64,000 nucleotides of DNA from Monilinia fructicola. Taxonomy: Eukaryota; Ascomycota; Leotiomycetes; Helotiales; Sclerotiniaceae. The stretch is from assembly GCA_008692225.1 (NCBI GenBank), contig VICG01000007.1, forward strand, positions 1,708,501 to 1,772,500. The letters run 5' to 3'. This document shows, piece by piece, positions 22,901 to 35,490 of this stretch (position 1 is its first letter; every line of letters starts with the position of its first letter). Position numbers and translations under genes: made by a program. Below the pieces are notes generated by a model. That model searched no databases, had not been told where the DNA came from, and saw only the letters and a list, made by a program, of their open reading frames with translations.

Positions 22901-23380
22901 TCTAATACTATCTGGGTGTCCCAACTTCTTGATGAACTTCTTGTGCAATTCGGCTTTTCGTATCTTCTCTGATTCGGTCTCAGGTTCTTCTTCGATCGTG
23001 GGTTCTGCAGCTGACAATTGACTTGACCCTGAAAACATGTATTTGTTCGTGCGCGGAGATGACTTTCGAGCATTGGTAGCCGCCCGGGTAGGGCTGTCGC
23101 CATCTTCTTCAAAATAAACACCCTTTGCTCGTTTGGATGGTCTTCCTGTTGTTCCAGTATTCCCTTCACTTGAACCTTCTTCCAAAACCCGTTTCAAGCC
23201 ATTCCCAACAATACCCGTAGCTTCATTAACTGCCTCATCACGCTCGGCATCATAGACCTTTCCTGCAGCGCCGGACGCAGGTCGCGGACTTGAATTTTGA
23301 GGTTTTTGACTAGATCTTGGAGTAAAGAAGCTTGAAATTGATTTCTGGGTCTTGGATGGAGTTGGGGTTGGTTTGCTCAT
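19958..23380 (-). CDS. msh3: DNA mismatch repair protein MSH3, one frameshift
   Basis: Two exons (22621-23380, 19958-22558) encode about 1119 residues, the normal size. Near the N-terminus Q-x-x-I-x-x-F-F (residues 12-19) is a PCNA-binding PIP box. The mismatch-binding domain includes KYKF-like [17 protein letters not shown]. The C-terminal ATPase has Walker [11 protein letters not shown] (about residue 879) and the [12 protein letters not shown] motif. MSH3 pairs with MSH2 to recognise insertion/deletion loops. In the connector region the frame shifts at the six-base T run 22006-22011; with five bases the protein reads [20 protein letters not shown] as in homologues. As given, the gene would be truncated after about 350 residues. 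A homopolymer error is the simplest explanation. Start chosen at [10 protein letters not shown]. Confidence 0.93.
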
Positions 23381-23806
23381 CGTGGCAACCCCTACCAAAT
23401 CTCTGTTGCAATTGGATATTTAGTTTTGGTACTGGCAGTGGAAATGTTACTTGTGAGGGAGACGCGACGACGCGACGCGCGTAAAGTGGATTATGTAATC
23501 ATTGCACCATGAATAATAATAACTTTGGAAGCTCACAGTAATTTCAACATAAACATCCATGACGTCCAAGTGATATGCTTTGAGGCATCAAAAACAGCAA
23601 CGCTTCGCATCAAACTGAGATTGGGAAGAAATATTCTTGCCATTGGACAATAATTTTTCGAATATGCATACACCAAATAGAAACATTAAGGTTTAAAGCC
23701 AACCAGGTAAGCTTAACCTGTCCTACTTGTCTAACACACATGTATGTCTTCAGTTAACTCATCTCCAAAACCATTCTAAAGTTGTCCAAAGCCTATCAAG
23801 ATACAA
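23381..23806. promoter_or_regulatory. Short intergenic region upstream of MSH3
   Basis: This stretch lies between the MSH3 start and the 3' end of the MFS gene, and presumably contains the MSH3 promoter. A GC-rich GACGCGACGACGCGACGCGC run (23461-23480) contains ACGCG/CGCGT, resembling MluI-box cell-cycle elements. That reading is suggestive only. Confidence 0.35.
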
Positions 23807-25514
23807 TTATAAAGTATACAAGAAATCCGGTCTCCTATCCCCCAAAGCTGTCTGCTCGCTCTCATTGAGTCCATGAACCCACACATCTCTCTCACCCCTA
23901 ATTCTCTTGCTATTTTCCCTTCTCAGTAGCAAATGTAACAAAGTGCTCCCACCCAACAAGCAAAGAACCAGGAAGGTAATAACAATAGAGTGACCAGTAA
24001 TAAACCTGGGTTTGTCGAAATAGATATTGGAGCTGATAATACCACACAGATTACCCCATCCGATCATGAATCCTAGGACAATACCACGTTTGTACGAGCC
24101 TTCAATATTATTGGACATCCAGGAGATTGTGTTCGCTACACAAGGATAAATACCAAGAGCTCCGAGGAAAGTTGCAGCATATTTAGTCCTTGGTTCTTCG
24201 CTAGCCAGGAGCATGGAAAAGCCAACAATACTAATCAAAGACACGAAGATATTGCAGAGTCCTCGTTGACGAGTTCTATCGGCGATGAATCCGATCACGA
24301 CTGTCAAGAAAGCAGCAGTAACGTATGGTGGAACAGAGAGGAGCTGAGCTTTGGTTGTGGTGTAGCCAAGCTGTATGATGATGGTAGGGAGAAACAGCGA
24401 AAATGCGTATAAGGGCATACAAGCACCCATATAAATAACCATACCGAGCCACATTTTGTAATCTTGGACTGCCTGCCAGATAAACTTTGAGCTGAATTCC
24501 TCGTGGCCGACTGATTGTTGATCAGTTTGCAAACGGCGGATGACTCTGTTTCGGTCGACTTCGGAAAGGAATTTGGCCTTTTCGGGAAAATCGTGAACCA
24601 GCCAGAACGAAGCGCATCCGGCCAAGACAGTCACAATCCCTTCCAGAATAAAAATCCAAGCCCATCCATGAAGTCCACCAAGACCGTCCATCTTCAAGAT
24701 GGCTGCGGCGAGGAGTCCACCGAAACTACCAGATACGGCAGCCGCAGAGGAGAAAATTGCAACTCGAAAGCCAAACTCGGATCTCTTGTACCAGCAGGAT
24801 AAATAATAACTTATGCCGGGAAAAAGCCCTGCCTCAGTAAGACCCAGGAACCATCGCGCGGCCATCAATCCTGACCAGTTCTCGACGAATCCCATGAATG
24901 TCATGCACAAACCCCAAGCAATTCTATAACGCTGTCAGTAACTCCCTCATTCCACCAGAAACTGATGAACAGTGTGGCCAATTGCTAAGTACTTACATGA
25001 TGATTGGTACGAATATCGATGGGCGAAATTTCTTGAGCATCACATTTGTAACAGGCTCAAATATTGCATACGAAATGAAGAAGATGGATAGTGCGGCATT
25101 ATAATCCCCAGTCGACATGTTATGCAGGTCTTTCTGCAAGCCACCAATCCTCGCATTTCCAATGCTCGTCCGATCAAGGAAAGCGAGTAGGTATAGAACA
25201 CAGAGCTGCCAGCGTTAGACAGAAAAATATGACGGGGACAGAAAAATATGACGGGGAATCAAGGATTGCCTACCCATGGTATCAAAGTCCAATCAAGCTT
25301 CTGTACCAGCTTGCGATCCTATGGAAATCATTAGTACATCACCGGGGCTTCGTAAGGACACTAGTTGACTTACAATCTCCGCCTTTTCTTCGTCGCTTAA
25401 ATCCACATCTAAATTTGGAGCCAGATGGGGGGAAGGAACATTCTCATGAAGACCTAAGACATCCTTCTCATCACCAGCATTGCTCAAAGCCCTGGGCAGA
25501 TTATCTGAAGTCAT
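23807..25514 (-). CDS. MFS anion:cation symporter (Dal5/Tna1-like)
   Basis: Four exons (25374-25514, 25274-25318, 24997-25205, 23807-24923) join in phase to 503 residues with no frame problem. The product has the family layout: a charged N-tail, then DRKLVQKLDWTLIPW and LCVLYLLAFLDRTSIGNARI, the classic first-helix motif of the ACS family. FRPSIFVPIIM, ARWFLGLTEAGLFPGISYYL and FSSAAAVSGSFGGLLAAAI follow. About twelve membrane helices are visible. Members import nicotinate, allantoate, pantothenate or other organic anions at the plasma membrane; the substrate cannot be told from sequence. It is transcribed away from an FMO gene about 1.27 kb distant, so the two may be co-regulated. Confidence 0.93.
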
Positions 25515-26787
25515 ATTCACGAATTTGATCAGTGTTTGGTGTTGTTTGAATTAGAACGGGAAATAACAATAAAACGGGGCGAGGGAGTACTATATAAGGG
25601 CGCCTCTAGACTGTTGACCGGCAGTGGCCGGCCAATTCTGAGCCTGATCTCAACAAAACGTGAACTATGACACTTTAGCGATGTTATTTAGGAGGTTCAA
25701 ATCCCGCTGGCCCCCCATACCCCACAGAATCTGGAACAATAGCGCCAATCCAAGCGTATACCCAAGCGTCATGAACTTATGACGCAAAATTCTGATCATT
25801 TGCTAGCGGGATCTTCGGAAATGTACAGCTGCTCCTACAATTCGCGTTTTTGGCACAGGAAATGCTGACCATTCTGTATAATTAACACAATCATGACTGT
25901 GATTTGCTTAAACAGATACTTGATCACTCGAAATTAGCTGTCCCTTCGCTCAGAGTATGAGGCCCTGATATCAATTGCAACTCCCCGACTACCATGAGGA
26001 CCGGTTGATGGTTACTTGCACCACATTACCATACTTCATGTCATGACAACCACATAGCCAAATTAGCCTTGAACCTAAATCAGAAATAGGTCTTCGCTGT
26101 CTCCCATACAATGGCCGAGGGTGGATTCGGGCTAATACCAGCCTCCATCTGGTCCCAAATTACCAAACCCGACAGCCTCACCTCCTCAGAGGGAGTAGCC
26201 AATGTCAACATGTCTACCGCAAACATGTTGAGGCATCAGATAGCAAGTTGTGATAGAATGACTGATCATGATCCGATCAATCAATGTTATCAACTACTTA
26301 AAAGTGCCTACTCTCTCTGGGAGATTATGGGTTGTGGGGTCTTGTGGGGAACTAGACGGTGGCTAGGGAATCATTATTAAGGTTTGCACCTCTCTCAATG
26401 GCATCAAGATGCAAGCTCGAGAGAAAATCATGAGTAGTGGTAGGGTAGTGAAGCATTTGGAGCTAAACTGTCTTGAGAATAGCCTCATCTTGAGATCGGC
26501 GTCTAAGGTCCGATCACATCATGTGATTAACCTTATAAACAAAATTGTGAAAACGTGATTTTCATGCATGTCAGAATCTTGTGCAGTTGCAAATAGCACC
26601 AACCATTGTAGTTTCGAAGAGAGTAATATAATTAATACATAGTGCTATAATTCTGTTGTTGAGGACATTACCAAGCCGGTGATATTTCCCTTAACTGAGT
26701 CATCCTCTCACCTCTGAACCGTAAACTCTGCTTTGATAAGCTGGCCCTTCCCAACTTTCTATGCGTGCAAGCAATACACTTTTTCAA
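25515..26787. promoter_or_regulatory. Divergent intergenic region (MFS / FMO)
   Basis: No supported gene lies here. The stretch separates the divergent transporter and monooxygenase genes. An 89-codon open frame at 26111-26380 has no recognisable features. A sequence resembling a tRNA B box (GGTTCAAATCC, about 25693) stands alone and is not a tRNA. Confidence 0.4.
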
Positions 26788-29124
26788 ATGTCAACTCGAA
26801 CGAAAACCGTATGTGTCATTGGTGAGTATAACTGTCTGCTTGAGGCTATCAAAGCTAACTTTGATTGATCAGGCGCTGGTCCCGCCGGACTCGTGGCAGC
26901 CAAAACACTCACGCACGATCATCCAAAAGGCACCTTTGAAGTAACTGTTTTCGAGAAATCACATAGAATAGGGGGGCTATGGCCCACATCTCGTGAGGAT
27001 GACGGCCTGGTGAATCCAGATATGTGTACGAATCAGAGCCGCCATACAGTCAGTTTTAGTGATCTGGCATGGCCTGCTTCATCCCTAGCCTGTCCTAAAG
27101 CGTGGCAGGTTGGAAAATATCTTGAAGACTATGTCCAATTTTACCCTGGATATTCAATCAAGACAGGTACCAAGGTTTCCAGCGTCAAGCCACCACCAGA
27201 TTGGCAAACGACCCAGGCAACATTGGGGAAATGGATTGTCCATGTTCAACATGCTGATACCGCCGAATCGTCAGAGGTTTACGAGTTTGATCATGTTGTT
27301 GTAGCTACTGGGTTCTTTGGGAAGCCTCATATACCTGATGTTCTTCCAGGCTTTCCAGCTCCAGTCTGGCATAGTTCAAAGCTTCGTGATGTCAGCAGTT
27401 TGCTGACCGATAATGGGAGAGTTTCTTCGCCACACGGCAAGAATATTGTGGTTGTTGGAGGGCAAATGTCGGGTATTGAAACCGCAGCAGCAATCGCTTT
27501 GCAGGTGTCCTCTTCCGTCAATTCCACCCATCGGCCAATTCCAAATGCAGCTGAAATTAAGATATACAACGTGATTCAACAACCATTTTGGGTGATGCCT
27601 CTCACACTGCCAAATAATCCTATCATAGATGGTGCCTCACCGGAAGCTGAAAAGGCACGTAATCCATATTTAATTTTCAACTCTTTTTACTAATGTCTCC
27701 CTTAGATTTCAAACCCAGCACCAACATTTTTACCTCTCGATCTGGTCACTTACAATCTTGGATGGAAGCCTCCTGGGCCTCTCAAGAACTCTTCGGGTCA
27801 TATCTCGCCAGAAGCAGCCAAATTTACACACGACTTCATGACAAATTATCTGGGTACAGATCAAAGTGGAATCGGTGCGAATCATCTAGCAATAGCAGGA
27901 GATGTTCGTTCCGAACCACCACGACTCACAGCTAGCGAAAACTACGTCGAATTTGTTCGCTCTGGAGACATTAAAACTATCCGAGGAAAGGTGGCAAGTG
28001 CAGGCGCTGGTCAACCAAATTCCGTCATTGTCGAAGATGACGGAACTCAACAAATTATTGATAATGTTGCAGCAGTGGTCTTGGCGACGGGTTTTGACGC
28101 ATCGCCATCACTCAACTTCCTTCCTGGAGAAATCCTCCAACATCTCTCATTCGACGAATCAAGCAGCGAATTTCCACTAGCGCTAAATGTGCATTCTACA
28201 GTCAAGGCAACGATTCCCTCCCTCGGCTTCGTCGGTTTCTACCGAAGTCCCTATTGGGGCGTGATGGAAATGCAAGCTCGGTTCCTCGGAAAACTCTGGT
28301 CTGGAGATGCACAAGCGCAGAAAGTTCTAGATTCAGACGATACCCTCGACAGCGTTGTCGAGCTGCGCACCGATCCCCGCATCGCCCAGTTTCCAATGGG
28401 CGATTACGCATACCTGATGGAATCCTTCGGCGCGGCCGTGGGAATCCAACGACAAGAACCTCATGATCCAGAAGCGCGCACAGGTATCGTGCTTCCATCC
28501 CGATACCTCTATTCCCACGCAAACAACACTCAAAAAGAACAAGCGGCGCTCGCTCTCTCCATCGTCGACTCCACCTTCCACGCATCCTCCACTCGCGGCG
28601 CCTTCGTCGCAAAGGCCATCTTTCGCTCCCTGCAGGGAGCATGGAAACTCTCCCGTTCCCTCAAAAGTTCGCTGTCCACTTTCCCCTCTGGAACTTTCAC
28701 CGGCTCTGCCAGATTCCTCCCTCGTTTCCCCACAGCCCCCGCCTTTGATTCCGAGTACTTGTATATCGAAGAAGGAGACTTTGTAACGGATACCGGGATG
28801 TCGTTTAGAGCCACTAGAAGATACGTGTATCGATATCGAGAGGAGACTGATACGCTGAGTCTGTGGTTCGTGAAGACTGATGATAATCTGGGAGTAGATT
28901 ATTTATTTCATGAAATGGAAATCTTGGTTCCAGACGCTGGTGGCCAGCAGGAGAGTAGACGATCGGGATGGAGGGCAAAGTCTAGTCATCTTTGCATCGC
29001 TGATACGTATGATGTGGAATATGAGTTTGTATTTAAAGGTGTGAATGTGCAGGAGTGGAGACAGGAATATAGTGTGAAAGGACCGAATAAAGATTATAGC
29101 ATTAAAAATACGTATAGGCGTTAG
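26788..29124 (+). CDS. Flavin-containing monooxygenase fused to a DUF6314-like domain
   Basis: Three exons (26788-26821, 26873-27658, 27719-29124) give 741 residues in phase. The first Rossmann motif GAGPAGLVAAKTL binds FAD, followed by VFEKSHRIGGLW. An H-S motif (APVWHSSKL) stands where the FMO identifying sequence lies. A second nucleotide motif VVVGGQMSGIE (about residue 205) fits NADPH binding, and VVLATGFDASP is the late ATG motif. The C-terminal 150 residues (FTGSARFLPRFP, RRYVYRYREETDTLSLWF, CIADTYDVEYEFVF) look like DUF6314. The combination suggests oxygenation of a small molecule, with the C-terminal domain possibly binding a ligand (inference). An in-frame ATG nine codons upstream (26761) is an alternative start. 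Substrate unknown. Confidence 0.88.
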
Positions 29125-29953
29125 ATATAGAGGTCATTAGATATCCGAGAGGAGATTGGGAATGTAGACGACTTCCAAGACCATACGCTCTATATGCCTA
29201 AATTTGGGAGCACAAAACAGGTGTCTTCATCGCAATGAATATCTAGTCTTTTCTTCGTTTTCAGTATTACCATCTATTCGTTTTGGGGTAACATTGAGAT
29301 TATCAAAGCCGAGAAGACAGCTGTGATACGAAAGTATCTCAAGGTTGGGGCTACTATGCTCACAGTATGGCAATTGGACGATCATCCAAACTTAAGGCTA
29401 ACGTGCATGCGCTGTCATTCACCCTGTTTCCTCAAAGTACAAGTATCATGATACATTATTCATCCAGTCTCCTCACTAATTTCGTCCGCGGTAATTACTA
29501 CTCGGTTGATATTCCCCATGAATCCCCCCCCCCATTCCTACGAAAGCGGCTGCTCGTTTCAATTCGTTTCAAGAAATCATAAAAGTTGGATCGATACACG
29601 CGGAGAATCAAGTATATTAAGTGAGCAAACAATGACACCATGATTTCATATGTACATGTGTATAGTACTAGAGTTGATCTTTTCATTCTCAATTTTGTAA
29701 TATTCACCCCTCAACTTCATCATTATCAAACCATTCACATCAAACATAAAAATCATGAAACAAAATACAAATGCATGTGATAAGGAAGAACTTTTCATTC
29801 TCGACTTTGTAATTCTTGTGCAGTGATTTCCCAATTTGAGACACCATACCAGGAACGCAAAACCATTCGCCGAGAACCCAAACCCAAAAGCTTTTTACCC
29901 AAATTCACCCCTGCCACTAATGGCGTGCCGCCAATGTCAAAGTCTGCATGCCC
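29125..29953. other. Intergenic between convergent genes
   Basis: No supported gene. The stretch is AT-rich and lies between the 3' ends of the FMO and CVNH genes. Confidence 0.5.
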
Positions 29954-30551
29954 TTAAACGTTCGTTGGTAGAATATCGCAATTCAATGTCCCATTGTCGG
30001 CCGCGACACCTTCATCTACCGCACGTATTAGAGAAACGCACCAAGTGCCGCATGAAAGGGACATACTGAGATCAATGCAGATGCCACTAGGGACCGTGCC
30101 ACCATTTGCCTTGCCGCAGCCACAGCAAAGATTTGGAATCTCGAGCGAACAGCCACAGGAGTTTTGGAACATGCCACTACGCAGTGATTGTGTTAGAACA
30201 AGTCAAGTCAGTTTGAGGGGCCGCATACTCTTTTTGCCACTGTTGCCTTGTTGTTAGTAGAGGAGCTCGAAGTGTGGGAAGTGGGTGACTCACAATAAGG
30301 TGGGCGTCCTTGTTTCCGAGACATTTGTTCAGATTCAAGGTTGAGTTATCCATTTTTCCAGAGGAGGTGGGGCAAAGACCAGACAGAATGGGTGTTACGG
30401 TGATGAAGAAATCAGGAGCATCGCTGACTTCGACTGTGGCCTCAAACTGGAAAGTAGATCCATTGCAACTAGCTTGACTTAAGAAGCCTCCAGTTGCGTG
30501 GGCGATAGAGAGCAAGATAGAAACGATAAGTGCGGAGAATAACTTCGTCAT
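29954..30551 (-). CDS. Small secreted CVNH (cyanovirin-N homology) lectin-like protein
   Basis: The first exon (30294-30551) starts with a signal peptide (MTKLFSALIVSILLSIAHA). The CVNH half-repeat signature follows (DNSTLNLNKCLGNKDAHLI). A second exon (30067-30176) gives MFQNSCGCSLEIPNLCCGCG and a third (29954-30015) the terminal NEGVAADNGTLNCD, which matches the second CVNH repeat ending. Intron 2 is clean. Intron 1 (donor GTGAGT, acceptor GCGTAG with a CTAAC branch site) is one base out of phase, again consistent with a single extra base at a TT pair. The mature protein would be about 120 residues with several cysteines. CVNH proteins bind mannose-rich or related glycans; a secreted or cell-wall role is likely. 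Confidence 0.7.
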
Positions 30552-32484
30552 GATTGATGTTTAGTTGTTTGGTATTGAGTTGTTTGATATCAAGTTGCAG
30601 ATAACTAAATCGTTGATAAGTAGTTGTTGATATCGACTTGTTTGACCTCCCGAGGTCGAGCTATTTGATCTCTTTTAAGGAACGAAGTTGAAGTCGAACT
30701 GGGGTAGGCACAGCAGATTTAAGCTTCCCCTGCGGCCTGCGGGGTATACTCCTTGTAGCTCGATGCAGCAAACAAGGTGAATGAGTATATTAAAATTGAT
30801 AATTACAAAATGTTTAATAAACATGCCACATGGGCTGAATACAGCAGCGACAGATCCGAAGGTTCGCGTCGTCTGACATCCTTGTGAGAATGGCTGATAT
30901 AATACTTCCAACAAGTATTCCAATCGAACGCTTGCCTTTTACAGCCTCAGACGGGAAAACGGAGAATGTTTCAAACCGCAATGACGAACGCAAACAGGAA
31001 AGCCGGGGATGAAAGAAGCAGCTCATAACCTTATCTAGGATTTACCAAAGATGCATTCGGCATTCAAGACTTTTCTCTCCATAAGTGATAGACTAGGGTA
31101 TCGCATCTTTGGACATTAATGCTAGTGGTGAATCGTGATAGACTATTCCCAAGTGTACCAACTACTCCAAAAATTGGATCGTGGTACAGGACCTGCCAGA
31201 TGAAGTTACTGATCCGGTCAATTCACTTCAGAGATCCGAAAAGAAGGAAAGAAGAAAAGAAGAAAAGAAAATGGCTTTCAAGGATGATAAGACCTCGTGC
31301 TGATCTTATTACTGTCCCCGGATGAAAAAACTACTTTCACTTCGCAACCAACCATATGATATCAAAACTTCGATATACAATTGATTGAAAATCTTTTATT
31401 AAGGACGAGGTGTTTATATGAAGTGAAATGAAAAAGAAAGTCCCATGGCACAAAAGCTCACCGAATGTCAAAGGATGATACGCTGGCAATTTAGCCCAGC
31501 AGTTGTTTGACCTGTTACACAAACCCAAGTCGACTACCAAGACCGATCTCAATACCGAAACCAACAGCTTCACCAGTCCACGACTCAAATGGGAAGCTTG
31601 AGAGCCCTGCATGATCCTCAAGGTATTCTTCGACCGCATACAGTACAGACACCACATGTGCCGCTTGCATATGCAAATGCAAATGCAATAATAACGTTAT
31701 TTCTCGCGGTCGAGGTTCCAGATTTCAGACTCACATGTGATATTGCAAGTTCTTACAATCAAAAGAATCCATTATCCACGTCATATTATAGAAGGTAGGT
31801 GATGTGATGTGATTAGCTTGGCTAGATGAAATTTGACAGGCGTGTTGTTGAGACGGTTAAGGTTTTCGGCAAATTGATAGTTGGATAAAATGCAAACTGT
31901 GATGTTATCAGTGGCGTGAGTCGCATTGAAATGGATCCTGTATCATAAAGGAAGGACACCTTCCCAAAGCTCCCACTGATGCTAAGATCAAAATGCTACC
32001 TTGTAATCCTATGCAGATATGTTTGATGCAGTGATAAGTAAATCACCAACGCCATAGACCCAGTGCAATATCAACTGTGATATAAGACCTTATAATAGGA
32101 GTCATCTAAAGACTTGGGGTGGATGAGCAGAAGGTCGAATCTTAATCTGGACAACAAGTATACAGTGTCAAAGCAATCACAAAGGTTATGTTGCAGTTGT
32201 TTGGATAAAGAAGGGGGATCAAACGCAAAACCATGGCTGAGAATTTCAAAATGGGGGAGAGACCTTTTTCCCATTAGTGATAATGGCATGTTGCAATTTA
32301 AGAAGTCGTCATCCCGTTTTACCATAAGGACCAGAGAGGGAAGAAGTGTAATTTTAGTAAATTGCACCTAGGATTTGGACACTTAGGGTTTCTAAATGGT
32401 ATCATGCTCAGGGAGCTGGTATATTCAATTAGTCGGAGAACATATGCAGAAAGTCTCATATACGTATGCACAAAATCTTCCACC
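30552..32484. other. Intergenic, no gene seen
   Basis: About 1.9 kb contains only short open frames without recognisable domains. A degenerate repeat of TTGATAtcgaGTTGTTTGA-like units sits at about 30555-30665, just upstream of the CVNH start. The right end is the 3' flank of PRP16. Confidence 0.45.
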
Positions 32485-35400
32485 TCAAAATCCTCGTCCC
32501 GGTCTTCTTGCCACGGGCCTTCTCACCGCACCCTTGGTAGCGACTTTCTTGACTACCGGCGCGCTCCCATCTGAGATACCCGTTGGTTTCCTCACCAATC
32601 TATTGTTCTCCGCCTCTATTCGCTTTTCCTCTCTCAATTTATCTTCGGCCATCTTCGCCTCAATTTCCATCTTTCTATTGAATTCCACCTCGGTAACCCT
32701 TTTCTCCCTCGCACTATATCCCTTCTCCTTCACACTAAAGAATACACCACCTAGTTCTGCCAACCAATGTGGATCAACTGATGTAACAGTGGACATGTAT
32801 TCCTTCGACGTAAGAATCAGCTCGTGATATACAACATAATCAGGCAGATACCCTAGTCCGTAAAGTGCTGATGTAGGATGTAATTGTACTGTCACTGAAG
32901 TGCGCAAGTTGACATATTCGCCTATTCCTTTCACCTTTGCAGCTTGGTGGTAGTAGCCTGAACATATGCATTTGCGTATAACATCCCAATCAGTACCACA
33001 AGAAATCATGTTCATGCGTTGCATTTTCATGATATCTAGTAATTGATCTCTGATCTCCTTGGCTCGGCGAAGGGATTTTGGATGGAGAAAGTGACGCGTA
33101 CACCAAGCGTCCGAATGGCCATTGGACTTCCATTGAGAATAGACGTGCAAGTAGGTTAAATGATCTGACTCGGGAACAAAGAACTTTTCGCGTGCGGCAT
33201 CTGATTCATCTTGACGTTCTTTTGGGCGGTAAAAGACGCTTGGGACTGAGAGCATGGAGACTATAGTAAGCATCTCTTCGCTACAACCGTATTCCTCAGA
33301 GGTAATTAGTAATTTGGCTAGGGAGGGGTCCATAGGGAAAGCGGTCATTTTTCTTCCTATGTCCGTCAACTCCCCAATATTGTCAAGCGCTCCCAGCGCC
33401 CAAAGGTCAAACAACGAAGTGGTGATAGTATCTTGAGGTGGAGGATCCATGAAGTCAAAATCGAGCAAGTCTTTCACCCCTAATGACTTCAACAGTAGAA
33501 CGGTATTACTGAGATTTGTGCGTTGAATCTCAGGAATGGTCTGGATATAAAGTTCATCCTTGAAGGCAGCCTCAGTAAAGAGATGGAAGGCCTTTCCTGG
33601 CCCGGTACGCCCGGCACGACCGGCACGTTGAGACGCGTTTGCTTGTGAGATGGGTGTGATTTGTAGAGTATCCATTCCCATACGTGGGTTGTACACTTTT
33701 AATTTAGAGTACCCAGCATCCACAACATACATAATACCATCGACAGTCAAACTGGTCTCAGCGATGTTAGTCGCAACAATAACCTTTCTAACACCAGGCG
33801 CAGCTCTATCAAAGATTTTAGCTTGTAGATCTGCGGGCATTTGACTATAAATTGGGAGAATGCTAAGCTTCGGTGGGTCATTGAGAGCATTGAGACGTTC
33901 CTGAATAAGCTCGCAAGTACATTCAATATCTTCTTGTCCGTCATAAAAAACCAAAATATCACCAGCACCCTGAGATACATGAATGGCTAGTACTTGCTGA
34001 ACCGCCTGATCCACATAGTCCTCCACTGGCGAGCGGTGATACATGATATCAACTGGAAATGTACGTCCGGGAATGAAAAATTCAGGAGCACCACCATAGA
34101 AATCCGAGAATCTCTTGGAGTTCATCGTTGCCGATGTCACTATGAGTTTCAGATCTCTACGGCGTGCAAGAACCTTCTTGAACAAACCCATGAGAACGTC
34201 TGTATTGAGAGCCCGTTCGTGAGCTTCATCCATTATAACGCAGGAATAACGATCCAGATCTGGCTCGTTCAATGACTCCCTGAGTAGGACACCATCTGTC
34301 ATATACTTTATCACTGTTTCCTTGCTCGTGCAGTCCTCAAATCGAATGGCATAACCAACAGTACCCCCTAATTTGCACTCCATTTCCTCACTGACACGTT
34401 TTGCTACAGACATAGCTGCTACTCTTCGAGGTTGCGTACATCCTATCAGACCCGTATTTCCATAGCCTTCTTCGTATAGAAACTGAGTGAGTTGGGTCGT
34501 TTTTCCAGACCCAGTCTCACCAACACAGATTACCACCTGGTTATCTCGAATGACTCGCAGGAGGTCTTCTCGTACCGCAAATGCAGGAAGGTACTCTCGC
34601 TGTTCCCTTAACGATTTGCTTTGACTAAAGTTACTAGCGCCGTCGTTCTTCTTCATATGTTGCGCAAATTTACTATTTCCTTGTGCTTCTTCCTCTCCCA
34701 ACATCGGGGCCGCGCTGTCGCCTTCTTCTTCCTTCACTCCCATGAGATTTCCAAGAGCTGTACCGGCCATATTCGTTGCCTCTTGTGCCTGTTTTTGCCT
34801 CTCTTTCTGCTGCCGCCTCTCCTTCACCACTTTACTTCCCTTGCGACTAAAAACTGCCATATCACTCTGGAAATCACGCACCGCCGGAACGGGCTCCAGC
34901 TGTTTGGAGAAAACCGTCCTTCCATCTAGAAATGGTGGCTTGAGATCGTGCACAAGTAAATGCACTCTAGTAGCTTCTTCGTCGTCCTCAAAATCATCGC
35001 CAAAGTCGCGTCGCTGTGCAACACCAGACGTGAGCATTCGATTCGTTTCCCAGGCGTCAACATCTTTTTGCTTTTGGGCGGCTCGGGCGCTCTGACGCTT
35101 TCCCGTTTTTTTTTCGATTAATGCTGTTTCTCGTTGCTGCTCTGCCCAAGAATTATCGTAGGAGCCAAATGGGTTGTGCGAGTCATCTCCAAAGGTGTGG
35201 CCCATCTCATCACCCGCATACCAATCTCTGTCTAAAGCTTTCGAATCCTCTTCATCAACAAGTGCTTCCGGTCCATCGAATTCCTCCTGCTTGGGTTTTG
35301 ACCGGGCCGAAGGAGTATATCGTGGAGTTGCGGAGCCATTGTTGGACCGACTTTGAAATTTGGAAGGAGGTCGACTACTACTACGAGAAGAGGAAGGTCG

Positions 35401-35490
35401 AGCAGGTACTGCAAACCGGTCGTCAGATTTTAGAGGGTTGAAATCCAACTTGCGTCGTTTGGGACTGGCTTCTCCGTCTTCACGCTTCAT
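32485..35490 (-). CDS. prp16: Pre-mRNA splicing DEAH-box ATPase PRP16/DHX38
   Basis: A single 1001-residue frame. The N-terminus is charged and low complexity. The helicase core has Walker [10 protein letters not shown] (324-332), CTQPRRVAA (351-359), DEAH (421-424), SAT (453-455), ATNIAETS and QRAGRAGR (621-628). The ratchet, winged-helix and OB-fold regions follow ([30 protein letters not shown]). PRP16 remodels the spliceosome after the first splicing step. One oddity is that residues 515-519 read FYDGQ where the family has FMTGQ. The DNA shows one extra T in a T run and one missing G a few bases later, a compensating pair (33938-33950). Correcting both would restore the conserved residues. 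The gene is divergent from PWP1. Confidence 0.96.
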   Translation of the reverse strand: MKREDGEASPKRRKLDFNPLKSDDRFAVPARPSSSRSSSRPPSKFQSRSNNGSATPRYTPSARSKPKQEEFDGPEALVDEEDSKALDRDWYAGDEMGHTFGDDSHNPFGSYDNSWAEQQRETALIEKKTGKRQSARAAQKQKDVDAWETNRMLTSGVAQRRDFGDDFEDDEEATRVHLLVHDLKPPFLDGRTVFSKQLEPVPAVRDFQSDMAVFSRKGSKVVKERRQQKERQKQAQEATNMAGTALGNLMGVKEEEGDSAAPMLGEEEAQGNSKFAQHMKKNDGASNFSQSKSLREQREYLPAFAVREDLLRVIRDNQVVICVGETGSGKTTQLTQFLYEEGYGNTGLIGCTQPRRVAAMSVAKRVSEEMECKLGGTVGYAIRFEDCTSKETVIKYMTDGVLLRESLNEPDLDRYSCVIMDEAHERALNTDVLMGLFKKVLARRRDLKLIVTSATMNSKRFSDFYGGAPEFFIPGRTFPVDIMYHRSPVEDYVDQAVQQVLAIHVSQGAGDILVFYDGQEDIECTCELIQERLNALNDPPKLSILPIYSQMPADLQAKIFDRAAPGVRKVIVATNIAETSLTVDGIMYVVDAGYSKLKVYNPRMGMDTLQITPISQANASQRAGRAGRTGPGKAFHLFTEAAFKDELYIQTIPEIQRTNLSNTVLLLKSLGVKDLLDFDFMDPPPQDTITTSLFDLWALGALDNIGELTDIGRKMTAFPMDPSLAKLLITSEEYGCSEEMLTIVSMLSVPSVFYRPKERQDESDAAREKFFVPESDHLTYLHVYSQWKSNGHSDAWCTRHFLHPKSLRRAKEIRDQLLDIMKMQRMNMISCGTDWDVIRKCICSGYYHQAAKVKGIGEYVNLRTSVTVQLHPTSALYGLGYLPDYVVYHELILTSKEYMSTVTSVDPHWLAELGGVFFSVKEKGYSAREKRVTEVEFNRKMEIEAKMAEDKLREEKRIEAENNRLVRKPTGISDGSAPVVKKVATKGAVRRPVARRPGRGF

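Noticed and set aside
25627..25712. Possible tRNA: B-box-like GGTTCAAATCC with complementary outer 7-mers
   Set aside because: The T stem does not pair (GGAGG against CCCGC) and there is no A box or anticodon arm, so it is chance or a very old relic.
26111..26380. 89-codon open frame between MFS and FMO genes
   Set aside because: No recognisable domain, no conserved-looking motif and no splice partners; not supported as a gene.
27659..27718. Apparent break in the FMO reading frame
   Set aside because: An intron (GTAATC..CCCAG with a TACTAAT branch site) restores the frame; unlike other genes here, no indel is required.
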